Position numbers and translations under genes: made by a program. DNA of 64,000 nucleotides, from assembly GCF_030863805.1 (NCBI RefSeq), contig NZ_CP132957.1:1922001-1986000 (forward strand), given 5' to 3'. Shown here piece after piece: positions 43,664 through 50,684 of the stretch. Positions within the stretch are counted from its first letter, which is position 1, and each line of letters opens with the position of its first letter. Under the pieces are notes generated by a model, which saw only the letters and a list, made by a program, of their open reading frames with translations, was not told the DNA's origin and ran no database searches. The DNA is from Kineothrix sp. MB12-C1 (GTDB taxonomy: Bacteria > Bacillota > Clostridia > Lachnospirales > Lachnospiraceae).

Positions 43664-44698
43664 CTATCCCTGCTCTGTAATTACCGGCAATGTAATTTCT
43701 ACATCCGTTCCGACACCCTTTGTACTATAAATATATACACCGTACTCTTCTCCGAATAATAGCTTAATTCGATTATTTACATTAATAATGGCAATGCCGC
43801 CCTTTTTCTCCCGCTTCGTTTCCACTAGATCTTCCATGGAATTTGTAAGTAGCTTATTATTCAATTCCTCCAAGATTTCACCCGGTATCCCCATTCCATC
43901 ATCCGATATTCGGATAATCAAACGATCATAAGTACAGTCTATACGAATCCTCAGATTCCCTTTTCCTATCTTAGGTTCTATTCCGTGGTAAATGGAATTC
44001 TCCACAATCGGCTGTAATACCAGCTTGGGAAGAAAAAGATTCAAAGCGGATAAATCATCTTCTTCCTCGTCATATTCTATGCTAAAACTTAGCTTATCTC
44101 CGAACCTGTACTGCTGAATAATGTAATAGTTCTCTATATTCGAGAGTTCATCTTCCAATGTCACCAACTTATCCACATTCGATATCGTATATCGGAAAAA
44201 TGTAGCAAGTGCCTCCGTCATGGATGCCACCCCGTCCATTCCGCTGCAAAGAGCCTCGCTTCGGATGCTCTCCAAAGTATTATATAGAAAATGAGGATTA
44301 ATTTGATTCTGAAGCGCAAGGTACTGAGCCTGCTTCTTAGAGATATTTAAAACCTCCGTTCTGTTCAGGCCTTCTCCAAGCATACGCAATGCCTTATTGA
44401 CATTGGGGCTGATATTCACACTTTCCTCAAGCAGATTATGTACTAAATATCCTTCCATATATAGTTTAATCATTTTATCAATTTGTTTATATTTTCTATA
44501 CACTAATAGATAGCCTGAGTAAGCAAGGAAAGCCTGTATCACCAGACAAAGGATAAAAATGATACGGAATCCCTCCACCCGAAACGCTATGACCAGCATG
44601 GCACCTGCAACCAGCACATGAAATACAGATAATAAAAAAAACCAAAGTTTTATATTCTCGATCAGATACTTCTTATCTCTATTCACAATAATAATCAC
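43664..44698 (-). CDS. YesM-type sensor histidine kinase
   Basis: 344 aa. Two membrane segments (residues about 15-36 and 44-64) joined by only about seven residues, so there is no extracytoplasmic sensor domain. The kinase has the His_kinase motif LQNQINPHFLYNTLESIRSEA (phospho-acceptor His), LVLQPIVENSIYHGIEPK (N-box), ISDDGMGIP and KGGIAIINVNNRIKLLFG. Start among clustered GTG codons is uncertain. Between its partner regulator (26 nt) and the degenerate ATPase gene (43 nt). Confidence 0.93.
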   Translation of the reverse strand: MIIIVNRDKKYLIENIKLWFFLLSVFHVLVAGAMLVIAFRVEGFRIIFILCLVIQAFLAYSGYLLVYRKYKQIDKMIKLYMEGYLVHNLLEESVNISPNVNKALRMLGEGLNRTEVLNISKKQAQYLALQNQINPHFLYNTLESIRSEALCSGMDGVASMTEALATFFRYTISNVDKLVTLEDELSNIENYYIIQQYRFGDKLSFSIEYDEEEDDLSALNLFLPKLVLQPIVENSIYHGIEPKIGKGNLRIRIDCTYDRLIIRISDDGMGIPGEILEELNNKLLTNSMEDLVETKREKKGGIAIINVNNRIKLLFGEEYGVYIYSTKGVGTDVEITLPVITEQG

Positions 44699-44724
44699 AC
44701 CTTTTTTACACTATTTTTCATGGG

Positions 44725-46335
44725 TCATGAATATATTTTTCTATATTCGTTCGGTTTCAAGTTCGTATATTTCGCAAAACTTTTTGTAAAATGCTTATTA
44801 TCGCTATATCCTACTTCCTCACAAATAGCTGCAACACTTAAGTTGGTATCTTTCAGAAATTCCTTTGCCTTTTCCATACGAAGCTCTGTTAAATATTCGG
44901 AAAAGGTCTTCCCCGTTTCTTTCTTGAACAATGAGCTGAAGTAAGTCGCATTAAATCCCACATAATCACTTACAATCTCCAGGGATACTGCTTCCTTGAA
45001 ATTCTCTCTCATATACTGCTTGGCATCTCTGATAGGTTTATTATCCTCCTGCTGCTTCTCCTCTATCGATCTTCTGAACGATATAATAATTATGCGGGTC
45101 AAATAAGAGAAAATATCTTCCACAGTTCCTATATTCTCGATATCCTCACTGAATCTTTCAAAAAGGCCTTCGGCATCTTTTATCATGAACTTATTCTGCT
45201 TCATCGTAAATAAATAAAGATTCATCGCCTCTTTGGCCATCTGAATGATTTCATGACCTGTCGTATTCTCTTTATTCTTCAACGATGTCTGTAAATAGCG
45301 AATTGCATTTACAAGTAAAGGCTCACTCAACTTTTCCAACGAATCTATCATCTGTTTATTAAAGTCATAGAACAACTGACTATCCGCTACTTCATTCAGA
45401 GATACGTTCTCCCCTTCAATGACCTTGTTGATACCGAGAATAAGTCTTTGTTCGATCGCCCAGGATGCTGTCTTTAAAGAAATGGCAAGTTCGGATATGT
45501 GCTCTTTTGCAATTCCTACTCCTAATGTAATTCTAAGGTTTTCTAAAATATCCTTTTGCAAAAGTAATTCATCCAAAGTGGTTTTTAACTTTTTACGAAT
45601 AATTCTTTTGCTTTCGCTGCCATAGTTAATCATCACGTAACACATACTTCTATCAAAAATACATTCTATTTCATAACATTCATCGGATAGCCTTTTATTT
45701 ACCGCTTGTAGTACCTTATCTTGAATATATGTAATATTACTTTGTAAGGAATCGCTGATTCCATCTATCTTAATTAAAATAATCTGAAAGAATCCCTGCT
45801 TAAACTTATAGTGGTATTCTTTATTGATGATTTCATTTGTTATTTCATCTTTTCTTTTTTCTTTTCGGAATAATACCTCCGTAAAAAAAGCGGATCTTAA
45901 TTTATCCACACTATTTTTAACTGTTATACGATTCTGCTCTTCCGTAGAAAGACGTTCCTTCTTTTCTAAATATGCTGCTTTGATTCTGATCAGTGTATCT
46001 GTCATTTCCGTTTTTTTAATCGGTTTTAACAGATATTCTTTTACCCCGTAGCGAATAGCATTCTGCGCATATTCAAAGTGCCTGTATCCGCTGATAATTA
46101 TAATATCGATATCATCATAGATTTCTCTGGCTCTTCTTATCATTTCCAGCCCGTCATATCCCGGCATCCTAATATCTGTGATAACAATATCAGGATGATA
46201 CTTGCGAATCGCTTCCAGCGCTTCTATTCCATTATGAACAATGGCTTCCACTTGCATATCCAATTGTCCCCAATCTACTAATCTATAAATTAATTGGCAG
46301 ATCTTATCTTCATCATCGGCAATAATAACTTTCAT
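44725..46335 (-). CDS. YesN-type response regulator, AraC output domain
   Basis: 536 aa from ATG 46335 (MKVIIADDEDKICQ), AAGG 8 nt upstream. Receiver residues 1-120: IIADDED, phospho-acceptor in DIVITDIRMPGYDGLE, then the switch Lys in KEYLLKPIKK. Residues 130-430 are a helical linker. The C-terminal 100 residues are an AraC domain (AVSLEIVSDYVGFNATYFSSLFKKETGKTFSEYLTELRMEKAKEFL and VAAICEEVGYSDNKHFTKSFAKYTNLKPNEYRK). It is the first gene of the series and likely activates the transporter genes. Confidence 0.94.
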   Translation of the reverse strand: MKVIIADDEDKICQLIYRLVDWGQLDMQVEAIVHNGIEALEAIRKYHPDIVITDIRMPGYDGLEMIRRAREIYDDIDIIIISGYRHFEYAQNAIRYGVKEYLLKPIKKTEMTDTLIRIKAAYLEKKERLSTEEQNRITVKNSVDKLRSAFFTEVLFRKEKRKDEITNEIINKEYHYKFKQGFFQIILIKIDGISDSLQSNITYIQDKVLQAVNKRLSDECYEIECIFDRSMCYVMINYGSESKRIIRKKLKTTLDELLLQKDILENLRITLGVGIAKEHISELAISLKTASWAIEQRLILGINKVIEGENVSLNEVADSQLFYDFNKQMIDSLEKLSEPLLVNAIRYLQTSLKNKENTTGHEIIQMAKEAMNLYLFTMKQNKFMIKDAEGLFERFSEDIENIGTVEDIFSYLTRIIIISFRRSIEEKQQEDNKPIRDAKQYMRENFKEAVSLEIVSDYVGFNATYFSSLFKKETGKTFSEYLTELRMEKAKEFLKDTNLSVAAICEEVGYSDNKHFTKSFAKYTNLKPNEYRKIYS

Positions 46336-46408
46336 TTTAATACCTTGCCTTTCCACATATGTCTCACATATTCATTACTCGTCACTACACTACATTATAA
46401 AGTATATC

Positions 46409-46435
46409 ATAACTGTTCAGTGCCTTCACAGTTAC
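46409..46435 (-). repeat. 27-nt-family intergenic repeat, copy 4
   Basis: Reverse complement of the copy at 24823-24849 with most positions identical. It lies in the 266-nt gap upstream of the YesN gene, in which I see no other clear element besides the terminator at 46542-46571. Confidence 0.6.
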
Positions 46436-46541
46436 AATTTATCTTACTACAAGATTTAATAAATTTCCAGAAATAGAAGTATAGGGCTTATCGACAAAAG
46501 TCTGCTTCGTTCACTCTCGCGGCTAAAAACTTTGACAGCAC

Positions 46542-46571
46542 AAAAGCCGGAAGCTTACACTTCCGGCCTTT
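46542..46571 (-). terminator. Terminator downstream of the DUF1284 gene
   Basis: 12-bp stem AAAAGCCGGAAG/CTTCCGGCCTTT (46542-46553 with 46560-46571) with a 6-nt loop, 31 nt past the DUF1284 stop. Confidence 0.72.
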
Positions 46572-46601
46572 GTACCGTCTCGAATCTATAATCAACGAGT
46601 A

Positions 46602-46979
46602 TTATGAATTTCTATGACAGATATTACTCCACTCACAATCACCGCAAATTTCTTTTCTCCTTCCGGCTCCGATAATATTTTCTTCTACCAATCTTTCGAA
46701 CTGCTTCCATTCCATTTCTCTGCCCGCTTCCAGACCGCATAGATGGAGCACCTGACTATCATATCGAAGTACCTTCTCTTCACTTTCACAGTATTTCTCT
46801 TTATTGTGAGGGCAGGCACTGCATATCTCGTCCATTCTTTCAAGTAGCCTAACCATGGGATTTTTATCAAGCACCCCTTTTATTTCTGCCATATGCTTTA
46901 CGAATCCATTGCTATAGCCCTTCCCCTCGAAGAAGGCAAGGCACATCCCGTGATGCGCCCGTATTTTATATATGTTCAT
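46602..46979 (-). CDS. DUF1284-family cysteine-rich protein
   Basis: 125 aa from ATG 46979 (MNIYKIRAHHGMC); AAGG lies 5 nt upstream. The frame runs further to 47039, but that part is a dispersed repeat and not protein. IRAHHGMCLAFFEGKGYSNGFV and later CSACPHNKEKYCES, CGLEAG and CGDCEWSNICHRN are conserved. The cysteine pattern suggests a metal or iron-sulfur site. Function unknown. It is 27 nt from the bioY stop measured to the extended frame, 86 nt to the true start, and is likely cotranscribed from the bioY promoter. Confidence 0.85.
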   Translation of the reverse strand: MNIYKIRAHHGMCLAFFEGKGYSNGFVKHMAEIKGVLDKNPMVRLLERMDEICSACPHNKEKYCESEEKVLRYDSQVLHLCGLEAGREMEWKQFERLVEENIIGAGRRKEICGDCEWSNICHRNS

Positions 46980-47003
46980 CATACCCTTATTCCTCATTAT
47001 ATC

Positions 47004-47056
47004 TTGTCCGCAAGCGGCCACGGTATGTTTTTTGCACACTCGCTTTGCTCGGCGCA
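47004..47056 (+). repeat. ~50-nt dispersed repeat, second copy
   Basis: TTGTCCGCAAGCGGCCACGG and following ~32 nt, in the DUF1284/bioY gap. Inverted copy at 23833-23885, differing at roughly one position in six. Confidence 0.7.
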
Positions 47057-47065
47057 GTTATAATT

Positions 47066-47623
47066 TTATATGGACTCAATTACCTTATATAACCGTTTGC
47101 TCAACAAAGATGCTAAGCTCAGTTTTATAATATCGGGAATAATAAATGGAATAACACACCAGCTAAGAACCGTTCCCAATCCAATCGGGCCTGAATTCCT
47201 CGCATATACTATCATAAACCATGCAGTACCAAACGCATAGCAGGCTATTAACCCTAGCACCATGGAAATAATTAATACCCAAGACTTTCTGCCGAATAAC
47301 TTCTCCATGCCCCACATAATTAATGCCGTAAACAAGAACCCAATAATATACCCCCCTGTGTTACCGATGAGGGCTCCAACACCTGCAGAGAATCCGGCAA
47401 ATACCGGAACTCCAATAACTCCTAACAAAATATAAACGAGAACTGCTAAAGTACCTCTCTTTCCTCCGAGTACACCTACTGCAAGAAAGACTGCAAAGGT
47501 CTGCAAAGTAAAGGGTACCATAGTGGGAATGGATATCCACGAACAAATCGCGATCAATACTGCAAACACTGCTATGTATACCATTTGATAAGTTTTATTC
47601 TTCGTTGCTCCTACTGCTTCCAT
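47066..47623 (-). CDS. bioY: Biotin transporter BioY (ECF S component)
   Basis: 185 aa, six membrane segments. AVLIAICSWISIPTMVPFTLQTFAVFLAVGVLGGKRGTLAVLVYILLGVIGVPVFAGFSAG is the BioY signature, followed by TGGYIIGFLFTALIMWG. It binds biotin and works with an EcfAT energising module encoded elsewhere, or alone. SD GGGAG precedes the ATG. Regulated by the BirA-type operator at 47714-47744. Confidence 0.97.
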   Translation of the reverse strand: MEAVGATKNKTYQMVYIAVFAVLIAICSWISIPTMVPFTLQTFAVFLAVGVLGGKRGTLAVLVYILLGVIGVPVFAGFSAGVGALIGNTGGYIIGFLFTALIMWGMEKLFGRKSWVLIISMVLGLIACYAFGTAWFMIVYARNSGPIGLGTVLSWCVIPFIIPDIIKLSLASLLSKRLYKVIESI

Positions 47624-47691
47624 TATTGGCTCCCATCTGCATGCTTTAGCACGCGAACAAATTTAGAACTTTATTTCCCGGACTCGAAGAA

Positions 47692-47720
47692 ATTATATCA
47701 TTGAGATTTTCAATTGTCAA
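47692..47720 (-). promoter_or_regulatory. Promoter of bioY
   Basis: On the minus strand TTGACA (47715-47720), a 17-nt spacer, then TATAAT (47692-47697), both perfect. It is 69 nt upstream of the start codon. Confidence 0.85.
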
Positions 47721-47744
47721 CTATTATAAATTTTAAGTTAACAA
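47714..47744. promoter_or_regulatory. BirA-type biotin operator over the bioY -35
   Basis: TTGTCAAC (47714-47721), 15 nt, then GTTAACAA (47737-47744): the dyad with 14-16-nt spacing used by BirA repressor proteins of Firmicutes. It overlaps the -35 box, so holo-BirA would block RNA polymerase when biotin is plentiful. Confidence 0.82.
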
Positions 47745-47780
47745 TCCTTTCGTACGCGTAGTCCGCATCCTGCACGGAGC

Positions 47781-47860
47781 GTTTTATTCTATAAGGATTG
47801 GTTCTATAGGATTAGTACTTTTATGCCTTAGTGCAGCAAGGTTTTCCTATAGAATAAAAC
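47781..47860. repeat. 80-bp element with 15-bp inverted ends
   Basis: GTTTTATTCTATAAGG (47781-47796) and CCTATAGAATAAAAC (47846-47860) are inverted repeats with one gap. The centre also has GGTTCTATAGGATTAG. It lies in the gap between bioY and the flavin reductase; its right end touches the terminator at 47858-47907. Confidence 0.5.
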
Positions 47861-47907
47861 AGCCCGCGATAAAGAGCTATTATTCTCTGCCTTTATCGCG
47901 GGCTGTT
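47858..47907. terminator. Strong terminator upstream of bioY region
   Basis: Perfect 17-bp stem (47858-47874 with 47891-47907), 16-nt loop, GC-rich; it ends the flavin reductase gene on the minus strand. With the other elements listed it fills most of the 311-nt gap 47624-47934; the rest shows nothing. Confidence 0.82.
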
Positions 47908-47934
47908 ATTATATTAATCGCTATGTAACTGTTC

Positions 47935-48588
47935 TTATTCTTCCACGCGGGTGAATCTATCATCTCCCACACTGCAAACAGGACAACGGAAGTCCTCCGG
48001 CAACGGATCGCCTTCGTACACATAACCGCATACTTGGCACACATATTTCACCTTGCTTTCGCTAACCTTTACGGGTTCTTCCTTTGTCTCCTGTAAATAA
48101 GTAGGAGCATTTTTAGGGCTTTTCCCTTTGATTACATTATGATAATAGCTATATGTCATCGCCTGAGCAGATGGGTCATATACCTCTCCATCGAGTACTT
48201 CCCCAAGAAATACTGTATGCGTTTCCGTTTCCATCTTATCGATTACCTTACATACTACATAACCACATGTAGACTTCACTACAGGAACTCCCTGTACAAT
48301 TTCATAGTTTACTTCGTCAAACTTGTCCACGTCTTTTCCTGAACAGAAACCGAATCTGCCGATTAAGCCGGAATCCGAATCCTCAGCAAGAATAGAAAAT
48401 GTGAAGTTGCCGTTCTTATCAATACACTCATTCGTATAATTGTCATGATTAATGCTTATCGCTACTGTTGGCGGGTTGGATGTAATCTGCATAATGCTAT
48501 TAGCAATACAACCTGTAGGACGCTCTCCATCCATCGTTGAAACAACATATACCCCATAAGACATATCTCTGAAAACATTAAAATCCAT
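47935..48588 (-). CDS. Flavin reductase fused to rubredoxin
   Basis: 217 aa from ATG 48588 (GAGGGAA 6 nt upstream). Residues 1-160 are a flavin-binding split-barrel domain (MSYGVYVVSTMDGERPTGCIANSIMQITSNPPTVAISIN). Residues about 172-217 are a rubredoxin with both iron-binding pairs (VCQVCGYVYEGDPLPEDFRCPVCSVGDDRF). The fusion of flavoredoxin with rubredoxin is typical of strict anaerobes and feeds electrons for oxygen or peroxide detoxification. Expressed as a single gene with its own terminator. Confidence 0.95.
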   Translation of the reverse strand: MDFNVFRDMSYGVYVVSTMDGERPTGCIANSIMQITSNPPTVAISINHDNYTNECIDKNGNFTFSILAEDSDSGLIGRFGFCSGKDVDKFDEVNYEIVQGVPVVKSTCGYVVCKVIDKMETETHTVFLGEVLDGEVYDPSAQAMTYSYYHNVIKGKSPKNAPTYLQETKEEPVKVSESKVKYVCQVCGYVYEGDPLPEDFRCPVCSVGDDRFTRVEE

Positions 48589-48631
48589 ATCTAATTCCCT
48601 CACTTTTGTAAATTATCGTAATACAGAATAC

Positions 48632-48853
48632 CTAAGCAATTCTTTTTTCTAAATCTTCAATACGCTTTTCTAATTGATCTATTTTCTTAATCAGGATAGA
48701 TACTGATTCTCGCTCTAACTTACAAGTATTTATCTCATTATGCATAATTTCAAGTGTGTCTTCTATTTTATCAAAACGTCTTTCTATTTTATCTTGCATT
48801 CGGTCAAGTTCACCAATAGTGGCATTAAATAATTCTTTCGTTTCTTTGTCCAT
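48632..48853 (-). CDS. Short coiled-coil protein
   Basis: 73 aa from ATG 48853, with AAGGGGGG about 8 nt upstream (the frame open to 48889 lacks an SD). Entirely helical heptads (KELFNATIGELDRMQDKIERRFDKIEDTLEIM, then VSILIKKIDQLEKRIEDLEKRI), so it should form a coiled coil, dimer or more. Function unknown; may be a phage or mobile element leftover, or a scaffold. Encoded 43 nt upstream of the flavin reductase on the same strand and perhaps cotranscribed. Confidence 0.72.
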   Translation of the reverse strand: MDKETKELFNATIGELDRMQDKIERRFDKIEDTLEIMHNEINTCKLERESVSILIKKIDQLEKRIEDLEKRIA

Positions 48854-48938
48854 ATCTATGCCCCCCTTGTGTGGGTATAAGTATAACATATTCTGAGTAT
48901 GAAGTCTATTCGATCACCTGCAAAATATCCACAGTATT

Positions 48939-49607
48939 CTACCGCTTTATAGTAATGGTAAATCTATTCTTTTCATAGGCGATAAGTCCTTCTTTCTGTA
49001 GCTTGCTTAGCTCCTTGGAGAGAGCACTTCTATCCACAGAAAGATAATCTGCCATCTGCTGTCTGTCAAAAGGAATAATGAACTGGGCACTATGTGCCTT
49101 TCTGGATTGTTCCGATAAATAGGAAAGAATCTTCTCTCTTGTACTTCTTTGTGTCATATGGCCCATTTTGGATGTCAACATAAGATTCTTACCGGCAAGT
49201 ACATCGAGGAGATTCCGAATCAGAATATGGTGAAATCTTTCTTCTGCCTTATGCATCCCTGTAACCTTATAAATATTAAGAAAAAGTACCTCTGATTTCT
49301 CAGCGGCAATTACATCCACACCTAGTTCCTCCGAATGAAGGCATGCATAAGTTTCCGCAAATATTTCTCCCGGTCCTATCTTTGTCAGAATATTTCTATT
49401 TCCCCAAAAATCTTCTTTTACGATATGAGCATTGCCCCGAAGCACAATCCCCAACAGATCTACATGTTCCCCCATCCGAAAAATAAATTCTTCCTTTTCA
49501 TATGTTTCCACATAGGCCCCTAGCGCATGGAACATTTCTTCAATTTCATTCTCCTCAATTCCTGTAAAGAGGGGATTTTCTTTAACTATCTTGCTATATC
49601 CCTTCAT
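48939..49607 (-). CDS. Crp/Fnr-family transcriptional regulator
   Basis: 222 aa from ATG 49607; a GTG at 49628 with no better SD is the alternative. N-terminal cyclic-nucleotide-binding-like domain (FTGIEENEIEEMFHALGAYVETYEKEEFIFRMGEHVDLLGIVLRGNAHI) and C-terminal winged HTH (STREKILSYLSEQSRKAHSAQFIIPFDRQQMADYLSVDRSALSKELSKLQKEGLIAY). No N-terminal Fe-S cysteines, so it is not a classical FNR. It is divergent from a ferredoxin gene and likely controls it through a palindrome at 49710-49723. Confidence 0.93.
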   Translation of the reverse strand: MKGYSKIVKENPLFTGIEENEIEEMFHALGAYVETYEKEEFIFRMGEHVDLLGIVLRGNAHIVKEDFWGNRNILTKIGPGEIFAETYACLHSEELGVDVIAAEKSEVLFLNIYKVTGMHKAEERFHHILIRNLLDVLAGKNLMLTSKMGHMTQRSTREKILSYLSEQSRKAHSAQFIIPFDRQQMADYLSVDRSALSKELSKLQKEGLIAYEKNRFTITIKR

Positions 49608-49709
49608 CGTATCTCTATACCTTTCCACCGTAGGGAATCTATCATTTTTATCTTTTATTCCTGATTTTTATTTCTTATTTTTATTCTTCTATTTTTATCT
49701 CTTATTTTC

Positions 49710-49723
49710 GTTGTAAAAACAAC
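49710..49723. promoter_or_regulatory. Candidate Crp/Fnr operator
   Basis: GTTGT-AAAA-ACAAC, a perfect 5-4-5 dyad of the FNR type (TTGAT-N4-ATCAA), 103 nt from the regulator start and 106 nt from the ferredoxin start. A -10-like TATAAT follows at 49747-49752 toward the ferredoxin gene. T-rich repeats lie between 49629 and 49700. Confidence 0.5.
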
Positions 49724-49828
49724 ATACTTATTTTTTATATTTTACTATAATCTTTTCATAAGAACAAGATTTCTATTTATTTTGACGACAAATAAATTAT
49801 TAGTTATGAATGAAAGGACGATTCAACA

Positions 49829-50545
49829 ATGAAAAGAACAATTATAAAAATTGATGCGGATAAATGTAACGGATGCGGAGCTTGTATATCAGCATGTCAT
49901 GAGGATGCAATTATAATGGTAGATGGAAAAGCTACTTTATTACGCGATGATTATTGCGACGGTCTTGGCAACTGCCTTCCTGCCTGCCCTACGGATGCGA
50001 TCAGCTTCGAAGAACGTGAGGCCGCACCTTTCGATGAAGAAGCGGTGAAACGTAATCAGGCGCTGAAAGCCGCACAGAATTCTATGCCTTCCGGATGCCC
50101 CGGCACACGTACAAGAATGATTGAAAGAACATCTGTTAATAAGGAAGTAGAAGCAAGCACTCACAAATCTGAGGATATCGGCAGCGAATTAATGCAATGG
50201 CCTGTTCAGATTCAGTTAGTGCCTATCAATGCACCTTACTTTGATAATGCCAATCTTTTGATTGCTGCAGATTGTACTGCATTTGCTTACGGCAATTTTC
50301 ACCGTGAATTCATTAAAAATCATGTTACTGTTATCGGCTGCCCTAAGTTGGATATGATAGATTATAGTGAAAAGTTAACGGAAATCATTAGAAATAATAA
50401 TATTAAAAGCGTTAAGATTATACGTATGGAAGTTCCCTGTTGCGGCGGAATCGAAGCTGCTGCTAAGCAAGCGCTTCAGGCCAGCGGGAAATTTATTCCT
50501 TGGCAGGTAGTGACCGTAGGAACTGACGGAGAATTACTTGCATAA
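49829..50545 (+). CDS. 4Fe-4S ferredoxin-domain protein
   Basis: 238 aa. The first 65 residues are a 2[4Fe-4S] ferredoxin with CNGCGACISACHEDA and the second cluster's CDGLGNCLPACPTDAI. Residues 115-238 (LMQWPVQIQLVPINAPYFDNANLLIAADCTAFAYGNFHREFIK to WQVVTVGTDGELLA) contain DCTAFAYG and VPCCGGIEAAAKQAL, matching uncharacterised iron-sulfur proteins found with anaerobic redox regulators. SD AAAGGA. Next to a divergent Crp/Fnr regulator, so likely part of a nitrosative or oxygen response. Confidence 0.88.
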   Translation: MKRTIIKIDADKCNGCGACISACHEDAIIMVDGKATLLRDDYCDGLGNCLPACPTDAISFEEREAAPFDEEAVKRNQALKAAQNSMPSGCPGTRTRMIERTSVNKEVEASTHKSEDIGSELMQWPVQIQLVPINAPYFDNANLLIAADCTAFAYGNFHREFIKNHVTVIGCPKLDMIDYSEKLTEIIRNNNIKSVKIIRMEVPCCGGIEAAAKQALQASGKFIPWQVVTVGTDGELLA

Positions 50546-50559
50546 TCATAAAAAGGGTT

Positions 50560-50601
50560 GGGAGGTCTTACCGGATATCGTCGGTAAGGCCTCCCTTTTT
50601 T
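50560..50601 (+). terminator. Terminator of the ferredoxin gene
   Basis: 14-bp stem with one wobble (50560-50573 with 50582-50595) followed by TTTTTTT. Confidence 0.85.
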
Positions 50602-50608
50602 ATAATGA

Positions 50609-50650
50609 AATATTCAGTTAACTAATCAGGCAATTAGCTAACTGAATATT
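50609..50650 (-). terminator. Second hairpin, terminator of the AraC gene
   Basis: 18-bp inverted repeat with one mismatch (50609-50626 with 50633-50650), 35 nt past the AraC stop. T-run on the minus strand is weak. Confidence 0.5.
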
Positions 50651-50684
50651 ACTATAGCGCAGATATTCACTTTAAAATATATTA

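Noticed and set aside
49629-49700. T-rich near-repeats as a CRISPR-like array
   Set aside because: Units such as TTTTTATTTCTTATT are irregular, low complexity and spacerless. No CRISPR array or cas gene was seen anywhere in the window.
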